From Pedobacter ghigonis (GTDB lineage: Bacteria; Bacteroidota; Bacteroidia; Sphingobacteriales; Sphingobacteriaceae), in the NCBI RefSeq assembly GCF_903166585.1, contig NZ_CAESCM010000023.1, forward strand, positions 1-64,000: 64,000 bases of DNA. Direction: 5' to 3'. Both the position numbers and the translations under genes were made by a program. How positions within the stretch are numbered: the stretch's first letter is position 1; the number at the start of each line of letters is the position of its first letter. The notes under the pieces were generated by a model. It worked only from the letters and a program-made list of their open reading frames with translations, was not told the DNA's origin and made no database searches. Of this stretch, positions 16,076-25,399 are shown in pieces.

Positions 16076-19000
16076 TTATAATCCAATGTTCAATCCCAGA
16101 GAGTAGCTCTTCATTAAAGGATAATTGTAACCATCTCCGTTTGTGCTGCCTGCGTTCAAATCCTGATCGGAAGGCACAGCATTTTCAACATCGATGGTAT
16201 GTTTAACTATTTTATACATTGGCGAATAGGTAAACAGGTTCTCGCCCGAGAAAAATATTTTGGCACTGCGCACACCAATGCGGTTTATCCATTTGCCCGG
16301 CAATGAATAGCCAAACTGCAGGTTTTTCATGCGGAGATAGGCCACATTTTGCAGGTAACGGGTTTGCGCCACACCCAATGTACGGTTGGTATTGCTCGAT
16401 GCTGCCCTCGACATTGTTCTCGGGAAATAAGCATCGGTATTGTCTGGTGTCCACATGTTGCCCAAATGGAAGGTTGGGATATTGTTGTATGGCCTGTTGT
16501 ACTGTCCCCAGAACATTTCTGTTTCGGTGCTCGGGTACCATTGCTGTTTGCCAACTCCCTGAAAGAAAACAGAGAAAGAAAAGTTATGCCAGTCGGCACC
16601 AAGGCTTACACCATACAGGTATCTGGGAGCAGAATTTCCGATAATTCTCCGGTCACCCGATTTGCCTACCTTGTTTTCGCCCACATTGATAAAGCCATCG
16701 CCGTTCAGGTCTTTTAGTTTAATATCGCCGGGGAACCATTTACCGGTAGGCGAGGCCCTCATTTGCGGATCTTGTTTGGCATGTGAAGCAATGTCTGCAT
16801 CGTCGATAAAGAAACCTTCGGTTTCGTAGCCCCATATTTCGCCCAGCGTTTGCCCTTCGTAATAATCGCTCAGCAATTTATCGGGGTTATTGTATTTGTC
16901 TATTTTGGTTTTGCTATCCGATAAAGTCAATCTTACATTGTAATTGAAAGGCTTCGATTTTCCTATTTTATCGTTCCAGGTTAACGAAAGCTCCCAGCCA
17001 CGCGTAGTTAAGTTGGCATAATTTCCTTTGGGTACATCGGCTCCGAAAACAGCAGGTGGCGTTAAACCGAAAGTAAACATATCAGTTGTTTTGCGGATGT
17101 AGGCATCGCCGGTAAAGCTCAACCTGCCCGAAAGCATGGTTAAATCGAGACCAAAGTTGGTGGTGGTCGAAGTTTCCCAGGTTAATCCATCGGGAAGTAC
17201 ATTCGGGATGCGCGTGGTTTGTGGTCTAACACCGTTTAAGATAACGCCCGACTGGCTGATGTTAAAGATTTCCTGAAAGGCATAAGATGCGATGTTACCG
17301 TTTCCAAGCGAACCGTAAGAAGCCCTTAATTTTAAATCTGAAATCAGCTTATCAGAAACTCCCCAGAATGGTTCTTTGTTAATTCTCCATCCGGCCGAAA
17401 CAGAAGGGAAGAAGCCATAGCGCTGATCGGCAGGGAATTTAGAAGAACCATCGTAACGGGCATTAACTTCTAAGAGGTAACGGTCTTTAAAAGTATAATT
17501 TAACCTCGAGAAACCACCCAGGATGGCCCATTGCTCGTAACCACCACCGGTAGTGATAGACTGGCCAAGTGCCAGGTTTAAATCTGTTGCATCTTCGAAA
17601 ATAATTCCGTTTCGTTGTACTGCAATGCGGTTATAGGTAGATTGTTCGTAGTTGTACCCCGCCATAGCTTTCAGGTAATGGTCGGTACCAAACCTGTTTT
17701 CGTATTCGGCGTAAATATTGGTTGCCAGATACTGGGTTTCGCGCTGATCGAACAACAGATCGTTGGTGGTGGTACCAACAAAGGCGGTAACCCCGCGGGT
17801 ATTGCTGTATGGAACCTGAACCCTTTTCTGCTCGATGTTGTTATTGGTATTGCGGAAAGTAAAATCGGCATTTACCCTAAACTTGTTGTTGAAGAAATTG
17901 GTTCTCAAACCTGTTATATTTCTAAAAACCTGGCGACGGGTATCGATGCCGTTCTTTCCATAAATAAAATCGCCCACTGTGTAAGCTGCAGCAAAAGTTA
18001 ATGAACCATCCGGATTGAAAATCGGCATGGTAGGTTTACCTTCGTCGGCAATATTTCTCCAGATTCCACCTCCTTCACCAACATTGATCGGGTTGTGGTA
18101 ATTCATCACCGAGTAATCGGCGTTATTTTCAATGCTTAACCACGGAAAAACCTGAACCGAGCCTCTTGCACGGATGTTTTTCATGTCGTAATCGTCGGTG
18201 TTGTACCTGAATAAACCATCCTGGTTAAGGAAACGCCCCGATACCAGAAACGATGCTTTATCGCTGCCACCGCTTACCGAAAGGTTATTTTCGGTAGCTG
18301 CAGTATTTTTTTTGTACAGTTCGGCATAGTAATCGGTACTTCCATAATAGGTATACTCGCCTGTGGTAGGGTTTATTTCTATCTGGTTGTAAGGCTGACC
18401 CGATTCTGATCTTTTTTTGAATTCATCAAGATAGGCCTGCGAAAATTTCTGTGTTTTATTTGCATTCTGCGGAAAAGCGCCATCACCGTTTACAAAAGCT
18501 TCTGCAAACATCTTAGCCCAGGTATAACCATCGGTTACAAAATCAGGAACCTGTAAGGGGTTTTTAATGGCATAGTTGGTTGAGAAAGCTACGCTGGTAC
18601 GGCCTTTTTCGGCTTTTTTAGTGGTAATGAGCACCACACCAAATACCCCTCTTGCACCATAAATGGCGGCTGAGGCTGCATCTTTTAAGATGGAAACACT
18701 TTCCACATCGTTGGGGTTAAGTAAGCTTGGATCGCCTTCAAATCCATCAATCAGGATTAAAGCGCTACCACCTTGCCCGATTGAAGTAGTACCACGGATA
18801 TTGTAACTTGGCGACTGTGTAGGCTTTCCGTCCATCATTTTCAAATTCAGGTTGGGAAGTAAACCTTGTAAACCCTGTGTAAGGTTGGTAATGGGTCTGT
18901 TTTCTAATTTTTTCGCGGTAATCTGATCTACAGCACCCGTGGCGTTTTCCCTTTTCTGGGTTCCGTAACCCACAACAAGCACCTCATTCAAACTCCCCGA

Positions 19001-19381
19001 TTCACCTTTTAGGGTTACATTTAAAGGAGCGTTTTCGCTTGCTTTTACCTGCACTTTACCCAAAGTAACCGTGGTATAAGAGATAAAACTGATCTGGATG
19101 GTATAAGTGCCTGTTGGAACACTCAATTTAAAGCTTCCATCCGGATTGGTTTGCGCAACTTTGTTTAATTCTTTTACGAGGATGCTGGCGCCGGGAAGGG
19201 GATCGCCCTTCTCATCAACCACCTTACCACTAATTGTTCCTTGCTCCTGGTTTTTTAAAGCAACAGGATGATTGGGTAGATTCGCCATGGCTATGACAGG
19301 TGCGCCGGGTGCTGTGGTAAGTAATGCAGTTGCCGAAGCAAACAGCACCGCCCTCAGCATGGCTGTTAAGTTTTTTTTCAT
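16076..19381 (-). CDS. SusC/RagA-family TonB-linked outer-membrane transporter
   Basis: 1101 residues. A signal peptide is followed by a carboxypeptidase-like regulatory domain at about 45-130 (ISGKVVDEKGDPLPGASILV). The TonB-box-like region EVLVVGYGTQKRENATGAV follows, then a plug domain with VESVSILKDAASAAIYGARG and a long C-terminal beta-barrel ending in LGLNIGL. It imports a ligand delivered by the SusD lid, powered by TonB. It is the first gene of the operon and has a promoter-like element at 19448-19475. The absence of a long extra N-terminal signalling domain agrees with the lack of an anti-sigma factor nearby. Confidence 0.97.
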   Translation of the reverse strand: MKKNLTAMLRAVLFASATALLTTAPGAPVIAMANLPNHPVALKNQEQGTISGKVVDEKGDPLPGASILVKELNKVAQTNPDGSFKLSVPTGTYTIQISFISYTTVTLGKVQVKASENAPLNVTLKGESGSLNEVLVVGYGTQKRENATGAVDQITAKKLENRPITNLTQGLQGLLPNLNLKMMDGKPTQSPSYNIRGTTSIGQGGSALILIDGFEGDPSLLNPNDVESVSILKDAASAAIYGARGVFGVVLITTKKAEKGRTSVAFSTNYAIKNPLQVPDFVTDGYTWAKMFAEAFVNGDGAFPQNANKTQKFSQAYLDEFKKRSESGQPYNQIEINPTTGEYTYYGSTDYYAELYKKNTAATENNLSVSGGSDKASFLVSGRFLNQDGLFRYNTDDYDMKNIRARGSVQVFPWLSIENNADYSVMNYHNPINVGEGGGIWRNIADEGKPTMPIFNPDGSLTFAAAYTVGDFIYGKNGIDTRRQVFRNITGLRTNFFNNKFRVNADFTFRNTNNNIEQKRVQVPYSNTRGVTAFVGTTTNDLLFDQRETQYLATNIYAEYENRFGTDHYLKAMAGYNYEQSTYNRIAVQRNGIIFEDATDLNLALGQSITTGGGYEQWAILGGFSRLNYTFKDRYLLEVNARYDGSSKFPADQRYGFFPSVSAGWRINKEPFWGVSDKLISDLKLRASYGSLGNGNIASYAFQEIFNISQSGVILNGVRPQTTRIPNVLPDGLTWETSTTTNFGLDLTMLSGRLSFTGDAYIRKTTDMFTFGLTPPAVFGADVPKGNYANLTTRGWELSLTWNDKIGKSKPFNYNVRLTLSDSKTKIDKYNNPDKLLSDYYEGQTLGEIWGYETEGFFIDDADIASHAKQDPQMRASPTGKWFPGDIKLKDLNGDGFINVGENKVGKSGDRRIIGNSAPRYLYGVSLGADWHNFSFSVFFQGVGKQQWYPSTETEMFWGQYNRPYNNIPTFHLGNMWTPDNTDAYFPRTMSRAASSNTNRTLGVAQTRYLQNVAYLRMKNLQFGYSLPGKWINRIGVRSAKIFFSGENLFTYSPMYKIVKHTIDVENAVPSDQDLNAGSTNGDGYNYPLMKSYSLGLNIGL

Positions 19382-19447
19382 TAGCTTAATAATTAGTTTT
19401 GAAACTAAAGCGTTTTAGCAAGTTTCTGTGGTTCCTTTACAATGGCG

Positions 19448-19475
19448 CAAAGCTAGAGGGCCTATATAAACCCAA
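19448..19475 (-). promoter_or_regulatory. Promoter-like element for the SusC operon
   Basis: On the minus strand TTG (19475-19473), 17 bp, then TAGCTTTG (19455-19448), a perfect TAnnTTTG with slightly short spacing. It would give a leader of about 60 nt. The remainder of the 300-base gap (19476-19681) is AT-rich with nothing else recognised. Confidence 0.5.
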
Positions 19476-19681
19476 TATTAATTTACTTTAACTTTTGACG
19501 ACTGTTTTCGGTGTGCTTTGTATTGTTTTTGTTAAAGGCGGGGAGTTTTGATACAAAAGGCAATAGATTTTTTGTTTGCAGGTTAAAATAGTGCAAAAAT
19601 ACAATAGCTTTTAAGGTGTTTTTTAATGGCGGGTTGTAATGTGAGGTGTTATGGTGATGAATCGGGGAGCTAAAAATAAAC

Positions 19682-20320
19682 TTACTTAAGTTTACAAACG
19701 AAAACGAGATCGGTAATGATTAGTCCATCTTTATCAGGAGCGCTATAGCGTTCTATGCTTAGGGTTTCGAACCCGCTTTGAATAAGGGCTTGTGATAAAT
19801 AATCTTCGCGATGATAATGCACGAACACGCGGTCGCCGGTACTGGATATTTGGTGCCTGGATTTGTTGTTTTCATCTTCCTCCATGGTGCTTAAATAGAA
19901 AACACCACCTGGATTTAATAATGCCGATACATTTACAATCAAATCGATAGCTTCTTGGCGTGTTAGGTAGGGCAGGCAAAAGCCACAGGTAATGCCGTCA
20001 AACTTTTGTTCGAGCGTAGCAATTTCACGGCAGTCCATGAGCAGAAATTGTGCTGTTGGATTGTTGATTTGGGCAAGTTCGAGCATATTTGGCGAAAGAT
20101 CGATTCCCAAAATCCGGTAAGCAGGTTTCAGCTCAAGCAAATATTTGCTAATGTTTCCGGGACCACAGGCAATATCCAATATACTGGCATCTTCGGTCTT
20201 AATGTTATCGCAAAACGTTTTAAACGGTTCGGCATACAAGCTAACATTCATAAACTTATGGGCATATATTTTAGCCGATTTATCAAAAGCCTCCTCAGGT
20301 TTTAGTGTTTTCATGATCAT
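19682..20320 (-). CDS. Class I SAM-dependent methyltransferase
   Basis: 212 residues. Motif I of the Rossmann-type methyltransferases is SILDIACGPGNISKYLL at about residues 45-61. Further matches are RILGIDLSPNMLELAQ, FLLMDCREI and a GGVFYLSTM strand. The substrate is unknown; the layout is that of small-molecule methyltransferases (Methyltransf_25/11). There are two possible starts, ATG at 20320 or at 20314. It is divergent from the FAD oxidoreductase gene, and a GGATAAC-type dyad lies between them. Confidence 0.88.
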   Translation of the reverse strand: MIMKTLKPEEAFDKSAKIYAHKFMNVSLYAEPFKTFCDNIKTEDASILDIACGPGNISKYLLELKPAYRILGIDLSPNMLELAQINNPTAQFLLMDCREIATLEQKFDGITCGFCLPYLTRQEAIDLIVNVSALLNPGGVFYLSTMEEDENNKSRHQISSTGDRVFVHYHREDYLSQALIQSGFETLSIERYSAPDKDGLIITDLVFVCKLK

Positions 20321-20391
20321 GAGTTATTTAGCCTGCCATATTTGCAACCATTTACATAAAGTTATGAAAAATAGCAGGATAACCGTTTTTT

Positions 20392-20405
20392 GTTATCTGG
20401 ATAAC
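20392..20405. promoter_or_regulatory. Palindrome in the divergent intergenic region
   Basis: GTTATC-TG-GATAAC is a perfect 14-base dyad. The word GGATAAC also occurs at 20378-20384. This is a possible operator for the methyltransferase and/or FAD oxidoreductase genes. Confidence 0.4.
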
Positions 20406-20488
20406 TATCTTAGCTAAAACGTTAAACCCAAATGAATGGCGGCATGTTAACCTGCCGGATTAGCGTAAACCTAACCTTTTATAAACCC

Positions 20489-22141
20489 ATGATCAGAAAA
20501 ATTTTAGCCGGTATATTTTTACTCCACTGTACATTATTCACATTTGCACAGCAGAAAGCCCGGGAGTACAACGCTGACATCGTTATTTACGGCGGAACCT
20601 CGGCCGGAATTATTGCCGCAGTACAGGCCGCCAAGCTGGGTAAAAGTGTACTGGTTGTTTCTCCTGATACCCATCTGGGAGGACTTTCTTCATCAGGTTT
20701 GGGCTTTACCGATACCGGCGATAAATCGGTTATTGGTGGGCTGGCCCGAACATTTTATGCAAGGGTTTACCAGCATTATCAAAAAGCCAGTGCATGGAAC
20801 TGGCAGGCACAAGCTGCTTATGGCAATAAAGGGCAGGGCACGCCGGCCATTGATGGTAAGGAACGGACGATGTGGGTTTTTGAGCCTCATGTAGCCGAGC
20901 AGATTATGGAAGAAATGGTTAAGGAAAATCACCTGAAAATTTACCGGAATGAGTGGCTGGATAGAAAATCAGGATTGGAGATGAAAGCAGGAAAGATTGT
21001 TAAACTGACTACACTGTCTGGGAAAAAGTTTGCTGCCAAAATATTTATAGATGCCAGTTATGAAGGTGATTTAATGGCAGCAGCTAAAGTAACTTATCAC
21101 GTAGGAAGGGAAGCCAATAGCACCTATTCAGAACAATGGAACGGCGTGCAGGCACTTGTTTTTCAGCATGGCCATCATTTCAAGAATAAAATAGATCCCT
21201 ATCGTGTTGCCGGTGATAAAAACAGCGGAATTTTAAATGGTATTTCTACTAACCTGCCGGGAGAGAATGGTTCAGCCGATCAAAAAATACAGGCCTATTG
21301 TTACCGGATGTGCTTAACCGATCAACCCGAAAACAGGATTGCTTTCCCCAGGCCAGATCATTACAATCCGATGGATTACGAATTGCTGTTAAGGGTTTTT
21401 AACGCTGGCTGGAATGAGCTCTTTAATAAATATGATCCGATTCCCAACCGCAAAACAGATACCAATAACCATGGCCCTTTCAGTACCGACTTTATCGGGA
21501 TGAATTACGACTATCCGGAAGCTTCGTACGAAAAAAGGAAGCAGATTATTAAAGCACACGAAGACTACCAGAAAGGCCTCATGTATTTTATGGCTAACGA
21601 TCAACGTATGCCCCTGCAAATCAGAGAACAGTTAAAAAACTGGGGATTGGCAAAAGACGAGTTTAAAGATAACAACAACTGGCCATACCAGCTTTATGTG
21701 CGCGAAGCCAGAAGAATGATCAGCGATTTTGTAATGACCGAAAATGAAGTACTAGGCAAAAAAACTGTTCCCAATCCCGTGGGGATGGGCTCTTATTCGC
21801 TCGATTCGCATAATGTTCAGCGTTACGTTACAGCCGAAGGCTTTGTTCAGAATGAAGGTGATATCGGCGTAAAGGCACCAAAACCTTACAGCATTGCCTA
21901 CCAGTCTATTGTGCCAGCCAAAAAAGAATGTCAGAATCTTTTGGTACCGGTATGTTTATCTGCTTCGCACATTGCTTATGGTTCGGTACGAATGGAGCCT
22001 GTATTTATGATATTGGGCGAATCGGCAGCAACCGCCGCGGCTCTGGCTATTGATGGGGGTAAAGCCGTACAGGATATCGATTATGATGTATTAAAAAAGA
22101 TGCTGCTCAACCAGAAACAGCATTTGGTATTGGGCGATTAA
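20489..22141 (+). CDS. Secreted FAD-dependent oxidoreductase (FAD_oxidored family)
   Basis: 550 residues from the ATG at 20489, chosen because a signal peptide (RKILAGIFLLHCTLFTFAQ) starts there; an in-frame ATG at 20432 would bury it. The FAD motif VIYGGTSAGIIAAVQAAKLG at about residues 30-50 and the following HLGGLSSSGLGFTD fit the PF12831 family. The family is common beside polysaccharide-utilisation genes, where some are annotated xanthan-lyase-like. C-terminal RMEPVFMILGESAATAAALA closes the FAD site. The protein is exported; the oxidised substrate is unknown, probably a sugar derivative. It appears as a single gene. Confidence 0.88.
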   Translation: MIRKILAGIFLLHCTLFTFAQQKAREYNADIVIYGGTSAGIIAAVQAAKLGKSVLVVSPDTHLGGLSSSGLGFTDTGDKSVIGGLARTFYARVYQHYQKASAWNWQAQAAYGNKGQGTPAIDGKERTMWVFEPHVAEQIMEEMVKENHLKIYRNEWLDRKSGLEMKAGKIVKLTTLSGKKFAAKIFIDASYEGDLMAAAKVTYHVGREANSTYSEQWNGVQALVFQHGHHFKNKIDPYRVAGDKNSGILNGISTNLPGENGSADQKIQAYCYRMCLTDQPENRIAFPRPDHYNPMDYELLLRVFNAGWNELFNKYDPIPNRKTDTNNHGPFSTDFIGMNYDYPEASYEKRKQIIKAHEDYQKGLMYFMANDQRMPLQIREQLKNWGLAKDEFKDNNNWPYQLYVREARRMISDFVMTENEVLGKKTVPNPVGMGSYSLDSHNVQRYVTAEGFVQNEGDIGVKAPKPYSIAYQSIVPAKKECQNLLVPVCLSASHIAYGSVRMEPVFMILGESAATAAALAIDGGKAVQDIDYDVLKKMLLNQKQHLVLGD

Positions 22142-22176
22142 ACCTCAGCAACAGGCATTGCGAATGGCTATTGCTA

Positions 22177-23487
22177 TTAATTATGAAACGTGATATTGAA
22201 ACTCGTTTCCTGCCCGGGTATCGATGTAACTGCAATGCTCAGGTTTAAATAACTGGCAATGCTTTTTACAATGGCAAGCCCAAGGCCGTAGCCCGTGTTT
22301 TCTGCATGACCTGTTTTTTTGAAACGGTCAAAAATGAACGGAATTTCTGAGGTTTGTATGCCTTGCCCGCTGTTGTTTACCTGGATAATGTATTTGCCTT
22401 TTTCAAAATGATCGGCAATACGGATGTGTCCGTTTTCCTGGTTAAACTTAATTGCATTATTAATTAAATTGTAAAACAGTTGAAACAGCAGGTCGTGGTT
22501 CATTTGATTAAGCGTTTTGTTGTGCTTGAGATCAATGTCCATGCGAATGTTTTTTTCTTCTAAACGATGGCCTATTTCCTCCACAATTTCGTTAATCAGT
22601 TTGAGTGGTTCTATTTGTTCCTGCTTCGAAAACTGTTCATTTTCTATTCGCGAAATCAGGAGGAGTGAGCGCGAAATCTTTTTTAACCTTTCAAGCGTTC
22701 TCATCATATCCACAATATGCTCCTGTATTGCTTCTGGTTCAATATCCTCCGTTAGCAAGTTTTCCATCTTGTTTTGTAAGATACTGATGGGGGTCATAAA
22801 TTCATGCGAAGCATTGGCGGTAAACTCGCGTTCTTTTTCAAAAGCCTCGTTAATCTGGTTCATTAAGGAAATGAGCGATTGATCGAGGTATTTGAAATCG
22901 TGTGTATTGGTTTTAATGGCTTGCTGGTTTCGTTTAAAAGGGAAGCGGGTGTTGGCCAGCCTCAGCTTAATAATTTGTCCCAATGGGTTAATCAGCCGAC
23001 GGGTAAATATCAGGTCGATGATGATACTAAGGGCAATCAGAATAATCAGTACGTAAAGGGCAAAACGTTGCAATGCATCGTTATAGAGGTTAATGCTGGC
23101 AGTGGTTTTGCCAATTTCAAGCAGGTAATTTTTCTGACCTTTGGTAAAGGTAAAGCTTAATACCCGGTAAGCCAGCGTATCCTGTTCTACAATACGTCTG
23201 GTATCCCTGATGGTATCCAGCTTAAGGTTTGGTGCTGCAATTTCGAGTGCAATGTACTCATCTTTAAGCATGGTATAACTGCCGTAGCTATCCTGGCCTT
23301 CGAGATAATAATCCAAACCTTTGTTGTTGATGTTCTGGATCACTTTCTTTCGCTGGTTTTTGAGCGAAAAATTGGTGTAACTGGAAGCAACCTGCCCAAT
23401 TAAAAAGGGAAGCAACAGAATAAACAGTCCTACAATGGCGAGTTTAGAACCGGTAATAAATAAAGTAAGTTTTGTAGAAAGTTTCAA
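22177..23487 (-). CDS. Sensor histidine kinase of the OmpR-type pair
   Basis: 436 residues from a TTG start at 23487, which directly follows the regulator's TAA. The next in-frame ATG is far downstream and would remove the first membrane helix, so TTG is accepted. Two membrane segments (about 8-32 and 142-162) bracket a periplasmic sensor of about 110 residues. A HAMP-like linker, HisKA box NASHEFMTPISIL, N-box NLINNAIKFN and glycine boxes GQGIQ and GYGLGLAIV follow. It is an inner-membrane kinase that would phosphorylate the regulator encoded upstream. It is the last gene of a four-gene operon starting at 25307. Confidence 0.93.
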   Translation of the reverse strand: MKLSTKLTLFITGSKLAIVGLFILLLPFLIGQVASSYTNFSLKNQRKKVIQNINNKGLDYYLEGQDSYGSYTMLKDEYIALEIAAPNLKLDTIRDTRRIVEQDTLAYRVLSFTFTKGQKNYLLEIGKTTASINLYNDALQRFALYVLIILIALSIIIDLIFTRRLINPLGQIIKLRLANTRFPFKRNQQAIKTNTHDFKYLDQSLISLMNQINEAFEKEREFTANASHEFMTPISILQNKMENLLTEDIEPEAIQEHIVDMMRTLERLKKISRSLLLISRIENEQFSKQEQIEPLKLINEIVEEIGHRLEEKNIRMDIDLKHNKTLNQMNHDLLFQLFYNLINNAIKFNQENGHIRIADHFEKGKYIIQVNNSGQGIQTSEIPFIFDRFKKTGHAENTGYGLGLAIVKSIASYLNLSIAVTSIPGQETSFNITFHN

Positions 23488-24162
23488 TTACTTTTTAATT
23501 CTATAGCCAACACCCCTTACTGTTTCTAACCATTCGGTTGGGGCGTAAATGTTTAATTTTTTCCTGATATTTTTAATGTGGGCATCAATATAATTGGAAT
23601 CGTAATCTCCGTCTGTAAAGGTTCCCCAGATGTGTTCGCTTAATTGAATCCGGGTAAGCACCCTGTTTTTGTGAAGTAACAAATAACTTAATAAATCAAA
23701 TTCCTTGCGCGAGAGTTCGATCTGTTCTTCTTCAAAGAAAACAAAGCGCTTCTGGAGATCGATATTGAAATTTCCCAGCGGCAGCAGCTCTTCCGAAACT
23801 TTAAATTTTCGCCGGGCAATGGCCTGCATGCGCGATTGGAGCTCGGGCAGGAAAAAAGGTTTGGCCAGGTAATCGTCTGCGCCCATATCCAGTCCGGCAA
23901 CCCGGTCTTCGAGCTTGCCCCGGGCTGTAAGGATGATATAGGCCGCATCGGGATTGCTTTTCTTTGCCTTTTGCAGCAAATCGAAACCATCTCCGTCTGG
24001 CAACCCCAAATCGATCAGCACATAATCATATTGGTTAATCTCCAGCTTTTCTACGCCCTGGTTAAAACTATGGGCAAGATCGCACAGAAAAAACGCCTTT
24101 TTGAGGAATTTCTCCATCTCAAAAGCCAGTGTTTTTTCATCTTCTACGATTAATACCTTCAT
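23488..24162 (-). CDS. OmpR-family response regulator
   Basis: 224 residues. The receiver has acidic E7-D8-E9, phospho-acceptor D51 (YVLIDLGLPDGDG), T79/A80 and K101 (DDYLAKPFF). The winged-helix DNA-binding domain spans about 125-222 (LSRKEFDLLSYLLLHKNRVL, ending in VRGVGYRIKK). Only 3 bases separate it from the upstream outer-membrane protein gene, and the kinase follows with no gap. OmpR-type dimers bind direct repeats spaced by 11 bp. Exactly such repeats, TTTCAT-N5-TTTCAT, occur in mirrored pairs at 25405-25453 upstream of this operon. Confidence 0.94.
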   Translation of the reverse strand: MKVLIVEDEKTLAFEMEKFLKKAFFLCDLAHSFNQGVEKLEINQYDYVLIDLGLPDGDGFDLLQKAKKSNPDAAYIILTARGKLEDRVAGLDMGADDYLAKPFFLPELQSRMQAIARRKFKVSEELLPLGNFNIDLQKRFVFFEEEQIELSRKEFDLLSYLLLHKNRVLTRIQLSEHIWGTFTDGDYDSNYIDAHIKNIRKKLNIYAPTEWLETVRGVGYRIKK

Positions 24163-24165
24163 ATT

Positions 24166-25011
24166 TTAAAACTGATAATAAGCTGCAAGGCCAAAAAAAG
24201 ATTGCTGATGCTTTACATCTTCTTCTTTGCTGTTTCCTAATATAGAAAACTGATAGCTGGCTTCGGCCAGGAAATTTCCGCGGCTAAAGTTTAGGGGGAA
24301 TTTAAAGTTATAGGCCAATAATTTGAATTGATTGACCGAATTTTCGACAATCTCGGTGGTATTCCCCTTGGTAATGCCAGGTGCCGAACCGCTTTTCCCA
24401 TTGCCATTTGAATTTTGCCTTTTGCTTTTTTCGATAATGTAACTTTCGTAAAAGCGCGTAGTACCAGCGGTAATTTCGATGGCCGGGCTTATTGAAATTA
24501 AGTTTTTTTCGTTGAAAATGGTGCCTAGCTCAATTTCTTTTGAGTTTCCAAAGCTGAGAAATATATCGCGCTGCTTCCCGAATGCAAAATCGAGACTAAG
24601 GTCGGTTTTAAACCAGGGCCATATATAGGCTCCAGAAGCATTAATATTATTGCTGTTGGAGGCTTGCAGCAAAGGCGAGCTGGCAGGAAAAAAGGAATGA
24701 GAGTAAGCTAAACCTGCGCTAAGCTTGTCATTAAAATCGTGGTCGTAACCAATGCCCAAATCTGTTTCCGATATGCCCGAACCATAATTTAAAAGTTTAT
24801 AACCACCACCCGTAAAGTATAAACCACTGGGAAATCTTAATGTGGCATTAAATAAAGCATAAGGATATTTTTCGGCTGTTACCTGTCCGTAATAATTAAT
24901 ATTGCTGTTGTACATGGTAGCAAGGGTAAGTGTAGCTTTAGTCGAATCTTGCTGGGCCTGAACTTTAGCAGTAACCAAAAACGAGCAGATAATTAAGAGA
25001 CGGATGTTCAT
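24166..25011 (-). CDS. Outer-membrane beta-barrel-like protein, unknown function
   Basis: 281 residues with a signal peptide (cleavage near KVQAQ). The mature part is rich in alternating aromatic/polar strands (LYFTGGGYKLLNYGSGISET, FKFPLNFSRGNFLAEASYQF) and ends in an aromatic residue (YYQF), as outer-membrane barrels do. About 10-12 strands can be guessed. A charged, Gly/Asn/Ser-rich loop sits at about 200-225. No family is recognised. It is co-transcribed with a small basic secreted protein before it and the two-component genes after it, so it may be sensed by, or be an effector of, that pair. Confidence 0.72.
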   Translation of the reverse strand: MNIRLLIICSFLVTAKVQAQQDSTKATLTLATMYNSNINYYGQVTAEKYPYALFNATLRFPSGLYFTGGGYKLLNYGSGISETDLGIGYDHDFNDKLSAGLAYSHSFFPASSPLLQASNSNNINASGAYIWPWFKTDLSLDFAFGKQRDIFLSFGNSKEIELGTIFNEKNLISISPAIEITAGTTRFYESYIIEKSKRQNSNGNGKSGSAPGITKGNTTEIVENSVNQFKLLAYNFKFPLNFSRGNFLAEASYQFSILGNSKEEDVKHQQSFFGLAAYYQF

Positions 25012-25022
25012 ATATTTATCCC

Positions 25023-25307
25023 CTAAGGTCTTTTAATTTTTGGTTTAATAATTTTAATTGGTTTAACTTTTACATTAGGCTTAACGGCCATCGGTTTTAG
25101 CTGCCTTCTGGCTTTTGGTACTTCTTTAATTTTAGCCGGTTCTGGCTGCTGTTGTTTCTGGTCTGGTTTATTGTTTTGCTTTACGTTTTCCTGTTCGTGA
25201 TCTTGTTTAATTGTTAGCAGGCTTGCCGATAATGTATCTTTTTGCAACGCAAAAGTGTGGCTGCAGATCAGAAAGGCCAGGCAGAAAAGGAAGGTAAATC
25301 GCTTCAT
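25023..25307 (-). CDS. Small secreted Lys/Pro-rich protein
   Basis: 94 residues. A signal peptide (FLFCLAFLICSHTFA) precedes a short, disordered, strongly basic tail with repeated K-P and K-I words (KPNVKVKPIKIIKPKIK). There are no cysteines in the mature part. The composition suggests contact with anionic cell-surface polymers or membranes. It is the first gene of the four-gene operon ending with the kinase, 11 bases before the barrel protein. A hairpin with a U-run lies 16 bases before its ATG. No homologue is recognised; it could also be a Pro-rich linker to the cell wall. Confidence 0.65.
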   Translation of the reverse strand: MKRFTFLFCLAFLICSHTFALQKDTLSASLLTIKQDHEQENVKQNNKPDQKQQQPEPAKIKEVPKARRQLKPMAVKPNVKVKPIKIIKPKIKRP

Positions 25308-25316
25308 TTTATAAAT

Positions 25317-25348
25317 ATAAAAAAGTTTACCCTACAAGAGGGTAAACT
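25317..25348 (-). terminator. Terminator-like hairpin in the operon leader (attenuator candidate)
   Basis: AGTTTACCCT and AGGGTAAACT form a perfect 10-bp stem with a 5-base loop (25324-25348). On the minus strand a run of T follows (25323-25317), then the ATG at 25307. There is no minus-strand gene upstream for it to terminate before 27045. It therefore lies in the leader of the secreted-protein/two-component operon, downstream of a -7 word at 25387-25394. Confidence 0.6.
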
Positions 25349-25386
25349 CTTACCAAAAACCATCATAACAATGGCACTTATTGCTT

Positions 25387-25394
25387 CAAATGTA
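25387..25394 (-). promoter_or_regulatory. -7 element for the two-component operon
   Basis: On the minus strand TACATTTG matches TAnnTTTG. The -33 region falls in the mirrored TTTCAT repeats and has no good TTG, as would suit an activator-dependent promoter. Transcription would start near 25380 and run through the hairpin at 25348-25324. Confidence 0.5.
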
Positions 25395-25399
25395 AATGG

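Noticed and set aside
16212..16717. Several overlapping frames of 90-122 codons on both strands inside the SusC gene.
   Set aside because: Shadows of a well-supported long gene; no independent start context.
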